64,000 bases of DNA from Diacronema lutheri (Eukaryota; Haptophyta; Pavlovophyceae; Pavlovales; Pavlovaceae): positions 1,178,001 to 1,242,000 of the forward strand of contig JAGTXO010000007.1 of NCBI GenBank assembly GCA_019448385.1, read 5' to 3'. The notes below the pieces were generated by a model that saw only the letters and a list, made by a program, of their open reading frames with translations, was not told where the DNA came from and did not search any database. Shown piece after piece: positions 29,455 to 39,394 of this stretch (within the stretch, counting starts at the first letter, position 1; the number at the start of each line of letters is the position of its first letter). The position numbers and the translations under genes are program-made.

Positions 29455-32400
29455 ACGACGCTTACAGGCGGGTCAGCAAATATACTAACGACGCTCACAG
29501 GCGGGTCAGCAGGAGGGGCGCGCACGGGGCCGAGGCTGGACAAACGGAGCGAGCGAAAGGGCGCACGCAACATCAGGCCGAAATCAGGGCGTCGACCCTG
29601 TGCACGCCGGCAGCGGGAACGGCCGGGACGGCAAGGACGTGGCAGGACGCGTCATGGGCGGACACCCACACACGCCTAGCCACCCCTCGCCGGCCCCCGC
29701 CGGCCGCCGCCGCCGTCGCCGCGCCGGAAGCAGAGGCCGTCCACACCGCCGCAGGCGTCCACATCCGCCTGGACGCCGTGAGCCGCGTGGCGGTGCGGCG
29801 GCGCCTGTCCGCGCGCCATCTGCGCGCGCGCGAGCAGGAGCTGCGCGTGCCCACGCACGACGCACGCGGCGAGCTGGAGGCGCATGTGGCGCTCGAGGGC
29901 CGCGCGGGCGACGTCGCGCGAGGGCGCGCCCATGCGCGCCATCCACGCGTCCGCGCCCATGTGCGAGAAGGTGGCGAGCAGGTCGGCGAGGCCGGCCGAC
30001 CACTCGCCGAACGAGCCGATGACCAGCGCGCGGATCGGCGGGAACGAGTTGAGGCGCGCCTGCATCGGGCCCACCTGGCCCGGCTGCATGCCGAAGAGCT
30101 CCTCGTCGAGTTGAGCGCACGCACGCCGCCGCTCGCCGCCGACGGCCGCCGCCCGCCGCTCAGCGGCCTGGCAGCGGCGCGTGTCCGACTGGCCGTAGCG
30201 CGTGGGGCAGTACGAGATCGACTTGAGCTCGCACAGTGTCTGCACGAGCTGAGGGGCCGAGCCCGCACCGTTGAGCACGACGACGAGATCGACGGTGGGC
30301 ACGCGCCGACGCCGCAGGGCCGCGCGCCCGGCCGGCGGCACGCCGGCGAGCACGGAGCCAAAGATGTCCGCGTCCTCGCGCCGCGCGTAGGTCCCGGCGT
30401 ATCCGCGAGCCAGCGAGGCGAGCAGGTTGAGAGCGGGGTCGTGGCGAAGCTTCGCGACGTGGTCGTGGGCGACGCCCGGTGCCGCCGCGAGCGCGTCGCC
30501 GAACGCATCGACCGGGATCGGGCGCTGGCTGCCGCTGCGCGCGAGGCGCGCGCCCGCCGCCGCGAGCTGCGCGCACACGGGGCTCGGCAGACCCAAGTAG
30601 CGCGCAACCGCCTCGGCCCACTCCGCCGGCGAGAAAGCGGCATAAGCTCGCGGCAGTGCCTCGAGGAAGAGGCCGCTCTCTTTGCCGAGGCCAAACCAGA
30701 GGCCGCGTGGGCGCGAGCCCGGCGGCATGGCGGCGTGCTCAGCGTTGAGCATGTCGAAGCGGCAGCGCTCGCGGTCGCCAGTGATGTCGGCCAAGAGGCT
30801 AGGCCGGCGTCCGGCGGCGGGAGCGGCGGGCGCGACGGAGCCGGGCGGCAGGCGGAGGACGCGCACTTCCGTGTCGCCTTGGCCGCCGCCGAGCTCGGCC
30901 TGCATGGCGTGCCAGGCGGAGGCGAGATCGCGCCCCAGGCGCGAGCCCGAGGCGAGGAACGAGCGCCACCCGTGCGCGTCCATGTCGGCGAAGGCGTCGT
31001 GCCCGACGCGCGCCGCGATGGCAGGCCGGTCGAGGACGCCCGCCTCCAGGACCGAGCCGTCCGCGGCGCGCGTGTCGAGCAGGTGCGGCAGGGCGAGGCT
31101 GGCGGCGCTCCAGATCAGGGCGGGAGCGAGGTCGACCTGCTTGCGCAGGCCGGTGCCATGCATCGCAATCGGGAGCGGCAGCCGGCGGCTCGCGATGGCA
31201 TCCGTCGAGACGGAGACGCCGAGAGCGACGGTAGCCTGCCGGGCGAGGATGTCGTCGAAGGCAGCCGCGGCCTGCAGGGAGTCCGACAGGTACGAGTGGG
31301 AGATCAAGTAGGAGAAGCGGAAGATGGTGGAGCGGCGGGTGAGGACCCACAGCGACTGTTTGGCCGACGAGCCGAGCGTTGTGATCAGCTTGTTCGAGAT
31401 GCCAGCGATCTCGTCGGTCTTGGTCGCGAGTGTCCTGCCCACGTAGCCAGGTGAGCCCACCGGCACGCCGTAGATGTTGAGGCCGTAGTGAAGAGCGCCA
31501 GTGGCCGGGTCCGCCACCGAGCCGAGGGGAACGGCCCCCCGGCAGCCCTCGAGCGCATCAGCGCTGCGCGGATCGATCCAGCACGCCGACTTGGCCAGAT
31601 TGGCGTGAAGGCCGAGGCCGGCGAGCGCAGCCTCGAAGCGCGAGAGCGCAGCGGCTACGAGAGCGGGCGGGCTGACGGCGTAGACGTCGTCATGACCTGC
31701 GCGGGCGGCCCCACCGACCGCGGCGAGCTCGGCGTCGAGGGCCACGAGCGCGGGCTGGATGGCGACCGCGAAGAAGTAGCTGCCCTCCACCGAGCCCTGC
31801 TGCACGCCTTCCGAGCTTCGGAAGGGAAGCTGCGTGAGGGGCGCGCCGCCGCTACCGCCGCCGGCAAAGACGGGCGCCTGCGGGCCGAGAGTCGCGTGCG
31901 CAAGGCGAGCGAGCGCGCGGATCTCGCCGGGGACGCTGCCGTCGGACAGCTGGCGAAGGACGGCTGCGCGAGAGACGGAGTTGAAGGCGTTGGAGATGTC
32001 GAGGGTGAAGATGGCAAAGCTCAGCTCAGCGTCCAGCAGCTCGCGCAGGCCGATGATGAGTTTGGTGGCGCCCGCCGCGACCGCCACCCCAAGCTGCTGC
32101 GGCGCGAGGTGGCCCGCGAAGGTCTCCTTCAAAGACGCGTTCGCGAAGATCGCCTTCGTCACCGCCCGGCGGAGCGCGCAGGAAATGCCCACCGGCCTAG
32201 CATCCTCCGCCTCGTCAGCAGACGGGGCGCGCTTGCGCAGGGCGAGCAGCCGCACGGACGAGAAGACAAAGTTGAACCAAGCTGGCAGCGCGCCGTTCGC
32301 AAAGCGCGTCGCGAAGTACGCACCGGCGGCCGCCGCATCGGCCGCGACGAGAGAGGGGAAGGGCACGGTCGGCACCAGCGCCGTGAGGTACTCGTAGCGC

Positions 32401-32976
32401 CAAGCCGACGCGCCAGCAGCCTTGTCGGTGTCGAGGTGGCGAAAAGCAGTCTCGATGTCGGCGGGCAGGACCCGAAGGTGCGGAGCGTCATCCACACCGT
32501 CGAGGACAGCGTCGACGCTCTCAACACGCACCGGGTGCTTGGCCACCATCTGCGCGAGCACCTCCGGGCGCGCGATGTCAGCGATGCCGTGGCTGTCAAG
32601 CAGGCGAGACGCATCAGAGATCTTGCCCTTGGCAATGAGAGCGAGCGCCCTGCGGAGAGCGCGGTCCGCGGCATCCTCACGCGCGGGCCAGCGCCGCGTG
32701 GCGTGCACCGCGCAATCACGCTCCCAGCCCGCGACCAGCTCGGCGTAGGCGCGCGTCTCCCACAGCGTAAAACGCTGCGCGAGCGCGGCGCCCATGCGGC
32801 GTGGGTCCGAGCGGGGGGTGCGGCGCAGAAGCAGTGCCGGGAGGACGAGCAGCATCTTCAGCGCGCGTTCCGTCTCCGGCTGACGCACACCCACCGCGCC
32901 GACGCCCTCGAGTGCCTCAGCGTCACGGAGGGCGTGGAGCACCTCAACGAAGGCCGTCGCGAAGCGCTCCGTATAC
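29455..32976 (-). mobile_element. LINE-like non-LTR retroelement, nearly full ORF
   Basis: About 3.5 kb in minus orientation: a long ORF with reverse transcriptase, then about 220 bp of 3' flank ending in repeated GTTAGTATAT-type sequence next to a 20-bp palindrome. No long terminal repeats were found. Related 5'-truncated pieces sharing its C-terminal coding and 3' sequence occur at 39.7-40.6 kb, which is the signature of target-primed retrotransposition. Its 5' limit abuts a sirtuin coding sequence at about 32,976 across CCGTATACTATATAG. Confidence 0.65.
29676..32942 (-). CDS. Reverse transcriptase with C-terminal restriction-like nuclease motif
   Basis: A 1,088-codon uninterrupted frame. 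Reverse-transcriptase blocks in order: DIETAFRHLDTDKAAGAS; RPVGISCALRRAVTKAIF; FTLDISNAFNSVSR (motif A aspartate); GVQQGSVEGSYFFAVAIQPA; AGHDDVYAVSP at the position of the YxDD box, with Gly-His in place of the usual aromatic-x; LGLHANLAKSACW. The C-terminal part has VDLVVVLNGAG followed by LCELKSISYC, spacing that fits a PD-(D/E)xK restriction-like endonuclease, as in R2/CRE-type elements. No APE-type endonuclease was found. The N-terminus begins near the sirtuin junction and may be truncated. The long intact frame suggests recent insertion, but the altered YxDD box raises doubt about activity. Confidence 0.65.
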   Translation of the reverse strand: MLHALRDAEALEGVGAVGVRQPETERALKMLLVLPALLLRRTPRSDPRRMGAALAQRFTLWETRAYAELVAGWERDCAVHATRRWPAREDAADRALRRALALIAKGKISDASRLLDSHGIADIARPEVLAQMVAKHPVRVESVDAVLDGVDDAPHLRVLPADIETAFRHLDTDKAAGASAWRYEYLTALVPTVPFPSLVAADAAAAGAYFATRFANGALPAWFNFVFSSVRLLALRKRAPSADEAEDARPVGISCALRRAVTKAIFANASLKETFAGHLAPQQLGVAVAAGATKLIIGLRELLDAELSFAIFTLDISNAFNSVSRAAVLRQLSDGSVPGEIRALARLAHATLGPQAPVFAGGGSGGAPLTQLPFRSSEGVQQGSVEGSYFFAVAIQPALVALDAELAAVGGAARAGHDDVYAVSPPALVAAALSRFEAALAGLGLHANLAKSACWIDPRSADALEGCRGAVPLGSVADPATGALHYGLNIYGVPVGSPGYVGRTLATKTDEIAGISNKLITTLGSSAKQSLWVLTRRSTIFRFSYLISHSYLSDSLQAAAAFDDILARQATVALGVSVSTDAIASRRLPLPIAMHGTGLRKQVDLAPALIWSAASLALPHLLDTRAADGSVLEAGVLDRPAIAARVGHDAFADMDAHGWRSFLASGSRLGRDLASAWHAMQAELGGGQGDTEVRVLRLPPGSVAPAAPAAGRRPSLLADITGDRERCRFDMLNAEHAAMPPGSRPRGLWFGLGKESGLFLEALPRAYAAFSPAEWAEAVARYLGLPSPVCAQLAAAGARLARSGSQRPIPVDAFGDALAAAPGVAHDHVAKLRHDPALNLLASLARGYAGTYARREDADIFGSVLAGVPPAGRAALRRRRVPTVDLVVVLNGAGSAPQLVQTLCELKSISYCPTRYGQSDTRRCQAAERRAAAVGGERRRACAQLDEELFGMQPGQVGPMQARLNSFPPIRALVIGSFGEWSAGLADLLATFSHMGADAWMARMGAPSRDVARAALERHMRLQLAACVVRGHAQLLLARAQMARGQAPPHRHAAHGVQADVDACGGVDGLCFRRGDGGGGRRGPARGG

Positions 32977-33641
32977 TATATAGGGCGCGCTCGATGCTCG
33001 GCTGGCGGCCGTTCACGGCGGCGCGGCCGAATCGCGCGCACCGCTCGCTCGCGCGGCTGCAGGCGCACGGCGCGCTCGACGAGCTCATCACGCAGAACGT
33101 CGACGGCCTGCACCAGCGGGCGGGCAGCCGATCGGTTCTTGACCTCCACGGCCGAATGGACGCGGTCCGTTGCCTCGCGTGCGGCGCGCACGAGGCGCGC
33201 GCCGCGTTCCAGGCGCGGCTCGAGCGCGCCAACCCGCACTGGGTCGAGGTGGGCGTGATCGAGCTGCGCGCCGACTCGGACGCGCAGCTGAGCACCGCCG
33301 ACTTCTCCGACTTTGTCGTGCCGAGCTGCGGCGCATGCGGGGGCGGTCCGGTCAAGCCGGACGTCGTCTTCTTCGGCGGCGCGATCGAGCCGCGCGTCGT
33401 CGCGCTCGCCGCCGAGCTCGTCGAGGCGTGCGACGCGCTGCTCGTCGTCGGCTCGACGTGCTCCACGTACTCAGCGTTCCGCCTCGTGCAGCGCGCGGTG
33501 GCGCGCGCGGTGCCCGTCGGCCTCCTCAGCCTCGGGCCGACACGGATGCACTGAGCGGGCACGCCGCTCGCGCTCGAGACGGACGTCGCGTGCGGGCCGG
33601 CGCTAGAGCACTTCGCGGAGCGGCTCTGCGGCACACCGTGA
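32977..33641 (+). pseudogene. Truncated class-II (SIRT4-like) sirtuin with in-frame stop
   Basis: The frame starts abruptly at YRARSMLGW, matching the mid-domain Y.ARS.LGW of SIRT4-type deacylases. It continues with ANPAH-like RPNRAHRSLARL, LITQNVDGLHQRAG, LDLHG with the catalytic His, a zinc site (CLACG ... CGACGG), VKPDVVFFGGAI and VVGSTCSTYSAFRLV. The N-terminal Rossmann part (GAG.S..SGIPDFR) is missing; the retroelement begins exactly there. At 33552-33554 a TGA follows GPTRMH, yet the same frame continues with AGTPLALETDVACGPALEHF, which looks like the normal sirtuin C-terminus, to a second TGA at 33639. Most likely a dead gene cut by the insertion. UGA recoding is an untested alternative. 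Confidence 0.7.
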
Positions 33642-33724
33642 GCGCAGTGACACTGTTGGGGGGCGGCAGTCTGACCGTCAGAGTGGGAGACGACTTCCTC
33701 TCGACCCGTTTACGCGACTCCACG

Positions 33725-34402
33725 TCATCTCACCTTGGGCTTGGCCTGGCCCAGAGGCTGCGCACCGCGGCCACGGTCGTCGGCCGCGCGAAGGAAGAGG
33801 CGGGCCCCCGTCGGCCCGGCCGCCACGCAGCGCGCGAGGATGACGAGCGGCAGTGCGACCCACACCGCGTACACGGCGAGGCACGTGCGCGTCGGCCGCG
33901 CGTCGGCGCACAGCTCGAAGAAGATGGGCGCCATCGTGGAGAGCACGTGCACGGCGTACACGAGCGCGGGCAGCCACACGCCCGGCCGGCGGCGGGCCCA
34001 CGCGGCGCCGAGGACGAAGCACGAGGGCACTTGATAGATCAGCTGCGTGCGCGGCGGAGACGCGCGCGCGCGCACGCGCGGGCCGCGCTGGCGCGCGTGA
34101 GGCGCGCGGCGCGCGGCGCGGCACGGCGCGCGCGGCGAGTCCGCGGTCTCGCGCCGCACCTCGCCCCAGATGAGCGCCTTGAACCATGGCGGGTTGGTGA
34201 GCACGAGAAAGTCGCCCTGCTCGCGGCCCCAGCGCTGGACGACGTCGACGAGGCCGAGGGCAGCGTAGCGCGCGTGCAGGCCGGGCGCAAAGTCGGGCAG
34301 AATCGACTGCACGTCGCACGCCAGCGCGATCACGCCGTGCGCGAGCAGATACGCGACGATCAGCACGTCCGTCGCGCGCCTCCACGCAGGGTTGCCGCCC
34401 AT
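33725..34402 (-). CDS. TMEM97 / EXPERA-domain membrane protein
   Basis: Two exons, 34402-34160 and 34042-33725, with a 117-bp GTGCGG...CAG intron, give 186 residues. Four membrane segments are visible: VLIVAYLLAHGVIALACDVQ, the segment after ALIWGELIYQVPSCFVLGAA across the splice, VWLPALVYAVHVLSTMAPIF and CLAVYAVWVALPLVILARCV. The conserved DP/NPPWFKALIWGE start of helix 2 is typical of TMEM97 (sigma-2 receptor)/EBP-type EXPERA proteins, which act in the ER or lysosome in sterol handling. Splicing is required: the unspliced frame inserts a run of Arg/Pro codons inside helix 2. The start MGGNPAWRRATD directly precedes helix 1. Confidence 0.8.
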   Translation of the reverse strand: MGGNPAWRRATDVLIVAYLLAHGVIALACDVQSILPDFAPGLHARYAALGLVDVVQRWGREQGDFLVLTNPPWFKALIWGEVRRETADSPRAPCRAARRAPHARQRGPRVRARASPPRTQLIYQVPSCFVLGAAWARRRPGVWLPALVYAVHVLSTMAPIFFELCADARPTRTCLAVYAVWVALPLVILARCVAAGPTGARLFLRAADDRGRGAQPLGQAKPKVR

Positions 34403-34519
34403 GACTTTTTGTTGCGCCTCTCGGGGGCCGCTCGCCGTCGCCGCACGCGCCCACGGATCCGAGCGCGGAGCCGGCGCGCAAGCGCGGCAGCGCGGGGCGC
34501 GCGCGAGCAGACGGGCGGC
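34403..34519. promoter_or_regulatory. Head-to-head spacer, TMEM97-like / hypothetical gene
   Basis: A 117-bp divergent spacer with a short T-rich spot just upstream of the TMEM97-like start (34404-34411). No other element was recognised. Confidence 0.3.
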
Positions 34520-34640
34520 ATGGTGGCCACGCGACAGGCCGTGCCCACCGCGCCGCCGGCACCCGCTCGGCGCGGCACGGCCGTGACTGACGCCACGCTG
34601 GCCGGCGCGCGCGACGCAGCCGCCGCCGCGAGCGGCGGCT

Positions 34641-34672
<32 letters not shown>

Positions 34673-37600
34673 GACGGGCCGACGCGCGAGGCGCGCGCGC
34701 CGCGCGCACCGCGCGCACCGCGCGCACCGCGCGCGCGCGAGGTCGACCGCCTCGCGCCGCTCTGGTCGGGCACGTTGGCCGACCACGCCGACGCGCCGTC
34801 GCTCGCGGCCGGCGAGCGCACGCGCACACGCCGCCGCGCCGCGCAGTTCTGCGGTGCGGCCCAACGCGACGGTGGCGGAGGCGACGGCCGGCCGGCGGAT
34901 GGCGAGAGCGGCTCGGCGTGCACGTGCGCGCGCGCGATATCGGACGCCGCCACGCGCGCGCACGACGAGCCGCAGTCGGCGCCGCGCGCAACCCAGCACA
35001 TCGCGGACGCGGCGCGCGCCAACGTCGGCGGAGTCGGCCGAGGCGGCGGCGGTGGCCCGGACGACAGCGGCAGCGCGGGCGCGGGCGATGGCGCGCCTGA
35101 CGGCCAGCGCTCGTCGCACGCGCCGATGCGCCGTGTGGGCGTCGCCGTCGGCCCGCCGGACGCGGCGGGCGCGCCGGACGCGGGCGCGTCGGAGCGCACA
35201 TCGGCGGGCAGCGTCGGCGCACTGCCAATGGCATCCGGCGAGACGCGCGGCGCGCTCGTCGCGGGCGCGACGGCGTGCGGCGACGCGGCCGCCGCGCCGG
35301 CCGCTGGCGCCGACGCGCCGCCGATCGACGCGAAGGCCGCGAGCGCGCCGCCCGCCGTCGCGCCCGTGCGCGGCGCAGCCGGCGAGCGCGCGGCGGGGCG
35401 CGCGGGCATCGGGCGCGGGCGCGAGCGGAGCCGTTGGTTGCGTCCCGCCGGCGCGCGGCACGGCGCGCTTGGCGGCAACGATGTCGACGACGACGACGAC
35501 GACGGCGATGGCGACGGCGATAGTTGCCGCGGTGCGGACGCCGGCGGGGGCGCAGGCGGGGGCGCCGTGTGTTTTCTCGAACCCGCGGCACCCGCCGCGG
35601 CGCCCGCCGCGAGCACAGCTGGCATCGCACCCTCCACGTCGCCGCCGACGCACGCGGAGGCACCGCCCGCGGGCGCACGCAAAGGCGGCGAGGCGCTCGG
35701 CGCGCGGCGCGGCGGCGGCGGCGCGCGCGCCGCGGCCGACGGCGACGTCGCTCCGTCGGTGGGCGGCGACGAGGGGTGCAGCGGCGACGCGGTGGGCGGC
35801 GTGTCGGCGCGCGCGGCGGACGCGTCGCTGTCGCGCCACGCCGCCGGGCGGATGCCGCGAGCCGCGGCCGGCGCGGCCGCGGCGGCGAGCGGCGTCGTGG
35901 TGTGCTGCTCGGAGGCCGCCGGCGCGGCCGCCGCGCCGGCCGCGGCGCCGGCGGCCACGGCGGCGGCCGCCGGCGCGCGTGGCGCGCGAGCCGCGGCTGG
36001 CAGCGGCGCGGCGCGCGCGGCGAGACACGCGCGCGCTCCTGTCGCAGCGGCACCGGCCGCGGCTCGCGGCGTGGGCGGCGCGGCGGCGGCGAACGCCGGC
36101 GGCCTCGCGGAGGTGGCGGCGGAGGCGGGCGCGGGCGGCGACGGTGGCGACGGCGGCAGCGGCGGTGGCGAAGCGGGCGCGCGCGTGACGTGCGACGCGC
36201 CTTGCTCGCCGCGGCCCGCGGCGGCGCAGACGGCGGCGGCGACGGGGATCGACGTGGCGGCGTGCGTCGCGAACGGCGCGGCTGCCGCCGCCGCCGCCGC
36301 CGCTGCGCCGCCGTCGCCGCCGCCCGCGCCGCCGCCGTCTGCGCCGCCGCGGGCCGCGCTCGACGGCGCGGCGGACGGTGGCGCGGGGGCGGCGAGCGGC
36401 GGCGTCGCAGCGGCGGCGGCACGCGCACCATTCGCGCGGCAGCTCCTACCGCCCGCCGGCTATCTCGGTGTCGCCGCGACTCTTGCTCGCCTCGACGCGA
36501 CGGGAAAGCGGACCCGCGTGGAGCGCGCCAACGCCGCGCTCGCCGCGGCGGCTGCGACGGACGAGGCGGCGGCGGCGGCTGCGCGCGCGACGCCGGCGGC
36601 GACGCTGTGCACGCGGCCCGAGGGCCTGTGCGGCGATCAGGTGGAGGAGCGGACCCTCGGCGTGCCCGCGTGGCTACCCGATGGGGGCGTGCGTCGCGTG
36701 CGTCTGCGGCTGCTCCGACCGACTGCGCGGTCGGAACTGCAGGAGAAGATGGGCACGTTGCGACTGCACGCACTGCCGCTGCTGCCCGCACGGCCGCCGC
36801 CGACGCACGCGCCGCTGCCCGCCTACCTCGCCGCGCCCGCCATGCTGTCCGCCGGCGTGGCGGGCGCGCACGCGCGCGCGCGCGCGCGGCCCGCCGCGCC
36901 GCCACACGCGCCGCACGCCGGCACGTGCGGTGGCGGTGGTGATGGCGATGGGGGGCGCGGTGGCGACGGTGACGGTGACGGTGACGGCACGGGCGGCGAC
37001 GACGGCGACGGCGACGGCGACGGTGACGACCCGAATTGCGGCAACGCCGGCAGCGACGCTGTGCACGCGACCCGAGGGCCTGTGCACACCGGCGGTGGCG
37101 TGCGCATGGCTGCGCGCGCGAGCCACGCCCACGCGGACGGCGCGGATGTGCCCGTTGACGGTGGCGGCGACGAGCGCGGCGCAGACGGCGCCGCTGCGGC
37201 CGGCGGCGGTGGCGGCGAGCAGCGCCACGCGCGTCAGCTCGCGCCGGCGGCGACGCCATCGCCGCCGGCGCTGAGCGCGCGCGCGCGCGTCGCCGAGCGT
37301 TGCGCCGTTCGCCGCCTCGCCGCGCTGGTCGCATCGCTCGGCCGGCAGTTGAAACCGTTTTGGCCAACGGTCGTCGCGGACGGTATGGACGTGCCGTCGG
37401 CGCGCCCGCCGCTCGCGCCACACGGCGGCGGGGCGGGCGGCGCGGCGGGCGGGGCGGGCGAGGGGGTCGGTGTCGCGTCGCTCGAGGCCATCGCCGCGCG
37501 GCTGCGCGCGCACGCGCCCGTCCTGCCGCTCGTTGACGATGAGGACGAGGGAGAGAGCGACCTTGGTGGTGGCTGCGCGGGGTGCGTTGTGGGCGGCGTG

Positions 37601-39181
37601 GGCGCGCGCTCGGGCCGCCGTGGCTGTCCGCGCGGCGACGAGATGGAGGCGGAGGCGGAGGCGGAGACGAAGGCAGAGGCGGCGGTGGAGGCGGAGGCGG
37701 AGGCGCGGGCAGAGGCGAGGGCGGAGGCGGAGGCGGAGGCGGTGGCGGAGGAGGAGGCGTGGGCGCCCCTCGACGGGCGCGGCGCGGCGGCAGACGGCGG
37801 CGGCGCGCGTGCGCTCCTCGCCGACGCGCGCACGCGCGCGCCGTTTTTCAACTTGGCGGAGGTGGCGGCGGCGGTGCGCGCGTCGCTGCGCGCGTGCCTC
37901 GCGGCGCACGGCGCGCGCCGACTCGCGGTGGTCGAGGCGGACCGTTACGGCAGTGAATGCGTCTATAGCTTGACGGCGGAGGCGGCGGCGTCGGCGCTGC
38001 TCGGCGCCTTTGAGGCGTCCTTCCACGCGCTGTGCGCCGCGCTCGCGTCGAGGATGGCCTTCGCCCCCCTCCGCGCGCTCGCTGTGACGCGCGGCCGTGC
38101 GGAGGAGGAAGCCAGTCGCACGCAGGCCAGGCTGAACGCTGCGCTCAATGCGCTCCGCTCCTATGCACCGTGCGCGCCGCTGCGCTGTGTCGCCGTGTCG
38201 CGCTGCCGGGAGGGCGGGCGGGCCGCCGCTGGCCGGGCAGCGGCGGGGCGCGGCCCGCCCGGCGGCAAGGCGGAGAGCGGGCGGCATGTGGAGGAGGGGA
38301 GGGGAGGGGGGGGGGGGGGGGGGGCACAATGCAGGAAAAGGGGCAGCTTCTCGCCGCTGCCGCCGCTCAGCTCGGCCGCGCACGCGCGCCGCGCGCCGCT
38401 TGTCACCGGCGCGCGTCACCGGCGCGTCACCGGTGCGTGGCGTGCGCGCAGGTACTCGGATTACTGCGTGCTCGCCAAATGCGATTACAACCGGCTGGTG
38501 CGGCAGGGCCCATTGTGGGCGGAGGGCGAGCAGGACAGGCTGCTGCTCGAGCTCGCAGTCCGGGAGGGTGTCCTGTGGATTCAGCGCGACTTCTTCGTGC
38601 AGCACTCACAGCCGAGCGGGCTCGCGGTTGTCGAGCCGTTCGTCCTCGTGCACGTGGCCACGCTCGAGATCCACGGTGCGGCGAGGGAGGGGGGCAGGGG
38701 GGGAAGGGGGGGGGTTGGGGGGGGGGGGGGGGGGAGGGGGGGGAGGGGGGGGGGGGGCAGGGCAGGGGGGCAGAGAGGGCAAGGGGGGGAGGGGTGTGGA
38801 GAGTATAGGCGAAAGGGCCGACGCGAATGCGCGCTGGCGGCGGCTGCGGGCAGACCGGCGCGCGCGCTGCCAGGCGGCGGTCCGGTGCTTGGGTGGGTTT
38901 GTCCGGTGCTTGGGTGGGATTGTCCGGTGCTTGGGTGGGGTTGTCCGGTGCTTGGGTGGGGTTGTCCGCTGCTTGGGTGGGGTTGTCCGGTGCTTGGGTG
39001 GGGTTGTCCGCTGCTTGGGTGGGGTTGTCCGGTGCTTGGGTGGGGTTGTCCGGTGCTTGGGTGGGGTTGTCCGGTGCTTGGGTGGGGTTGTCCGGTGCTT
39101 GGGTGGGGTTGTCCGCTGCTTGGGTGGGGTTGTCCGGTGCTTGGGTGGGGTTGTCCGGTGCTTGGGTGGGGTTGTCCTTAA
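34520..39181 (+). CDS. Large unrecognised low-complexity protein, 3' end unresolved
   Basis: A frame open from ATG 34520 for over 1,200 codons; confident exons are 34520-38169 and 38452-38675. The GTGCGC...CAG intron between them gives LRSYAPYSDYCVLAKC. Most of the protein is Ala/Gly/Pro-rich with an Asp/Gly acidic run near 36,950-37,030 and an EAEAEA run near 37,645-37,760. More ordered blocks are LLPPAGYLGVAATLARLDAT, VEERTLGVPAWLPDGG, LVASLGRQLKPFWPTVVADG, FFNLAEVAAAVRASLRAC and ELAVREGVLWIQRDFFVQHS. I do not recognise these. After 38675 a GTGCGG donor opens a G-rich stretch; if unspliced, the frame runs into the 21-bp minisatellite and stops at a TAA created by its one odd unit (39178). 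The opposite strand is also open but is a compositional shadow. Confidence 0.5.
38676..38878. other. Extremely G-rich tract, probable intron
   Basis: About 100 bp (38,690-38,795) is nearly pure G with runs up to 18. It follows a good GTGCGG donor at 38676. An acceptor candidate is CCAG at 38871-38874, just before the minisatellite. The terminal exon, if any, is not identified. Confidence 0.4.
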
Positions 39182-39394
39182 GTGGGGTTGTCCGGTGCTT
39201 GGGTGGGATTGTCCGCTGCTTGGGTGGGGTTGTCCGGTGCTTGGGTGGGGTTGTCCGCTGCTTGGGTGGGGTTGTCCGGTGCTTGGGTGGGGTTGTCCGG
39301 TGCTTGGGTGGGGTTGTCCGCTGCTTGGGTGGGGTTGTCCGGTGCTTGGGTGGGGTTGTCCGGTGCTTGGGTGGGGTTGTCCGGTGCTTGGGTG
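38879..39394. repeat. 21-bp minisatellite, about 24 units
   Basis: Unit GTCCGGTGCTTGGGTGGGGTT, with a recurrent G/C variant at one position (GGTGC or GCTGC) and minor changes in the first units. One unit near 39,173-39,190 is shortened to GTCCTTAAGTGGGGTT. The unit length is a multiple of three, so the array stays open in several frames. Confidence 0.95.

Noticed and set aside
34360-35958. Minus-strand 532-codon Ala/Pro/Ser-rich ORF opposite the hypothetical gene
   Set aside because: Low-complexity on both strands, but the plus frame continues into ordered sequence with a good splice join, and the minus frame runs into the TMEM97-like 5' end without a matching exon.
38879-39394. Possible CRISPR-like array
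   Set aside because: Units are contiguous 21-mers without variable spacers; it is a minisatellite in a eukaryotic genome.
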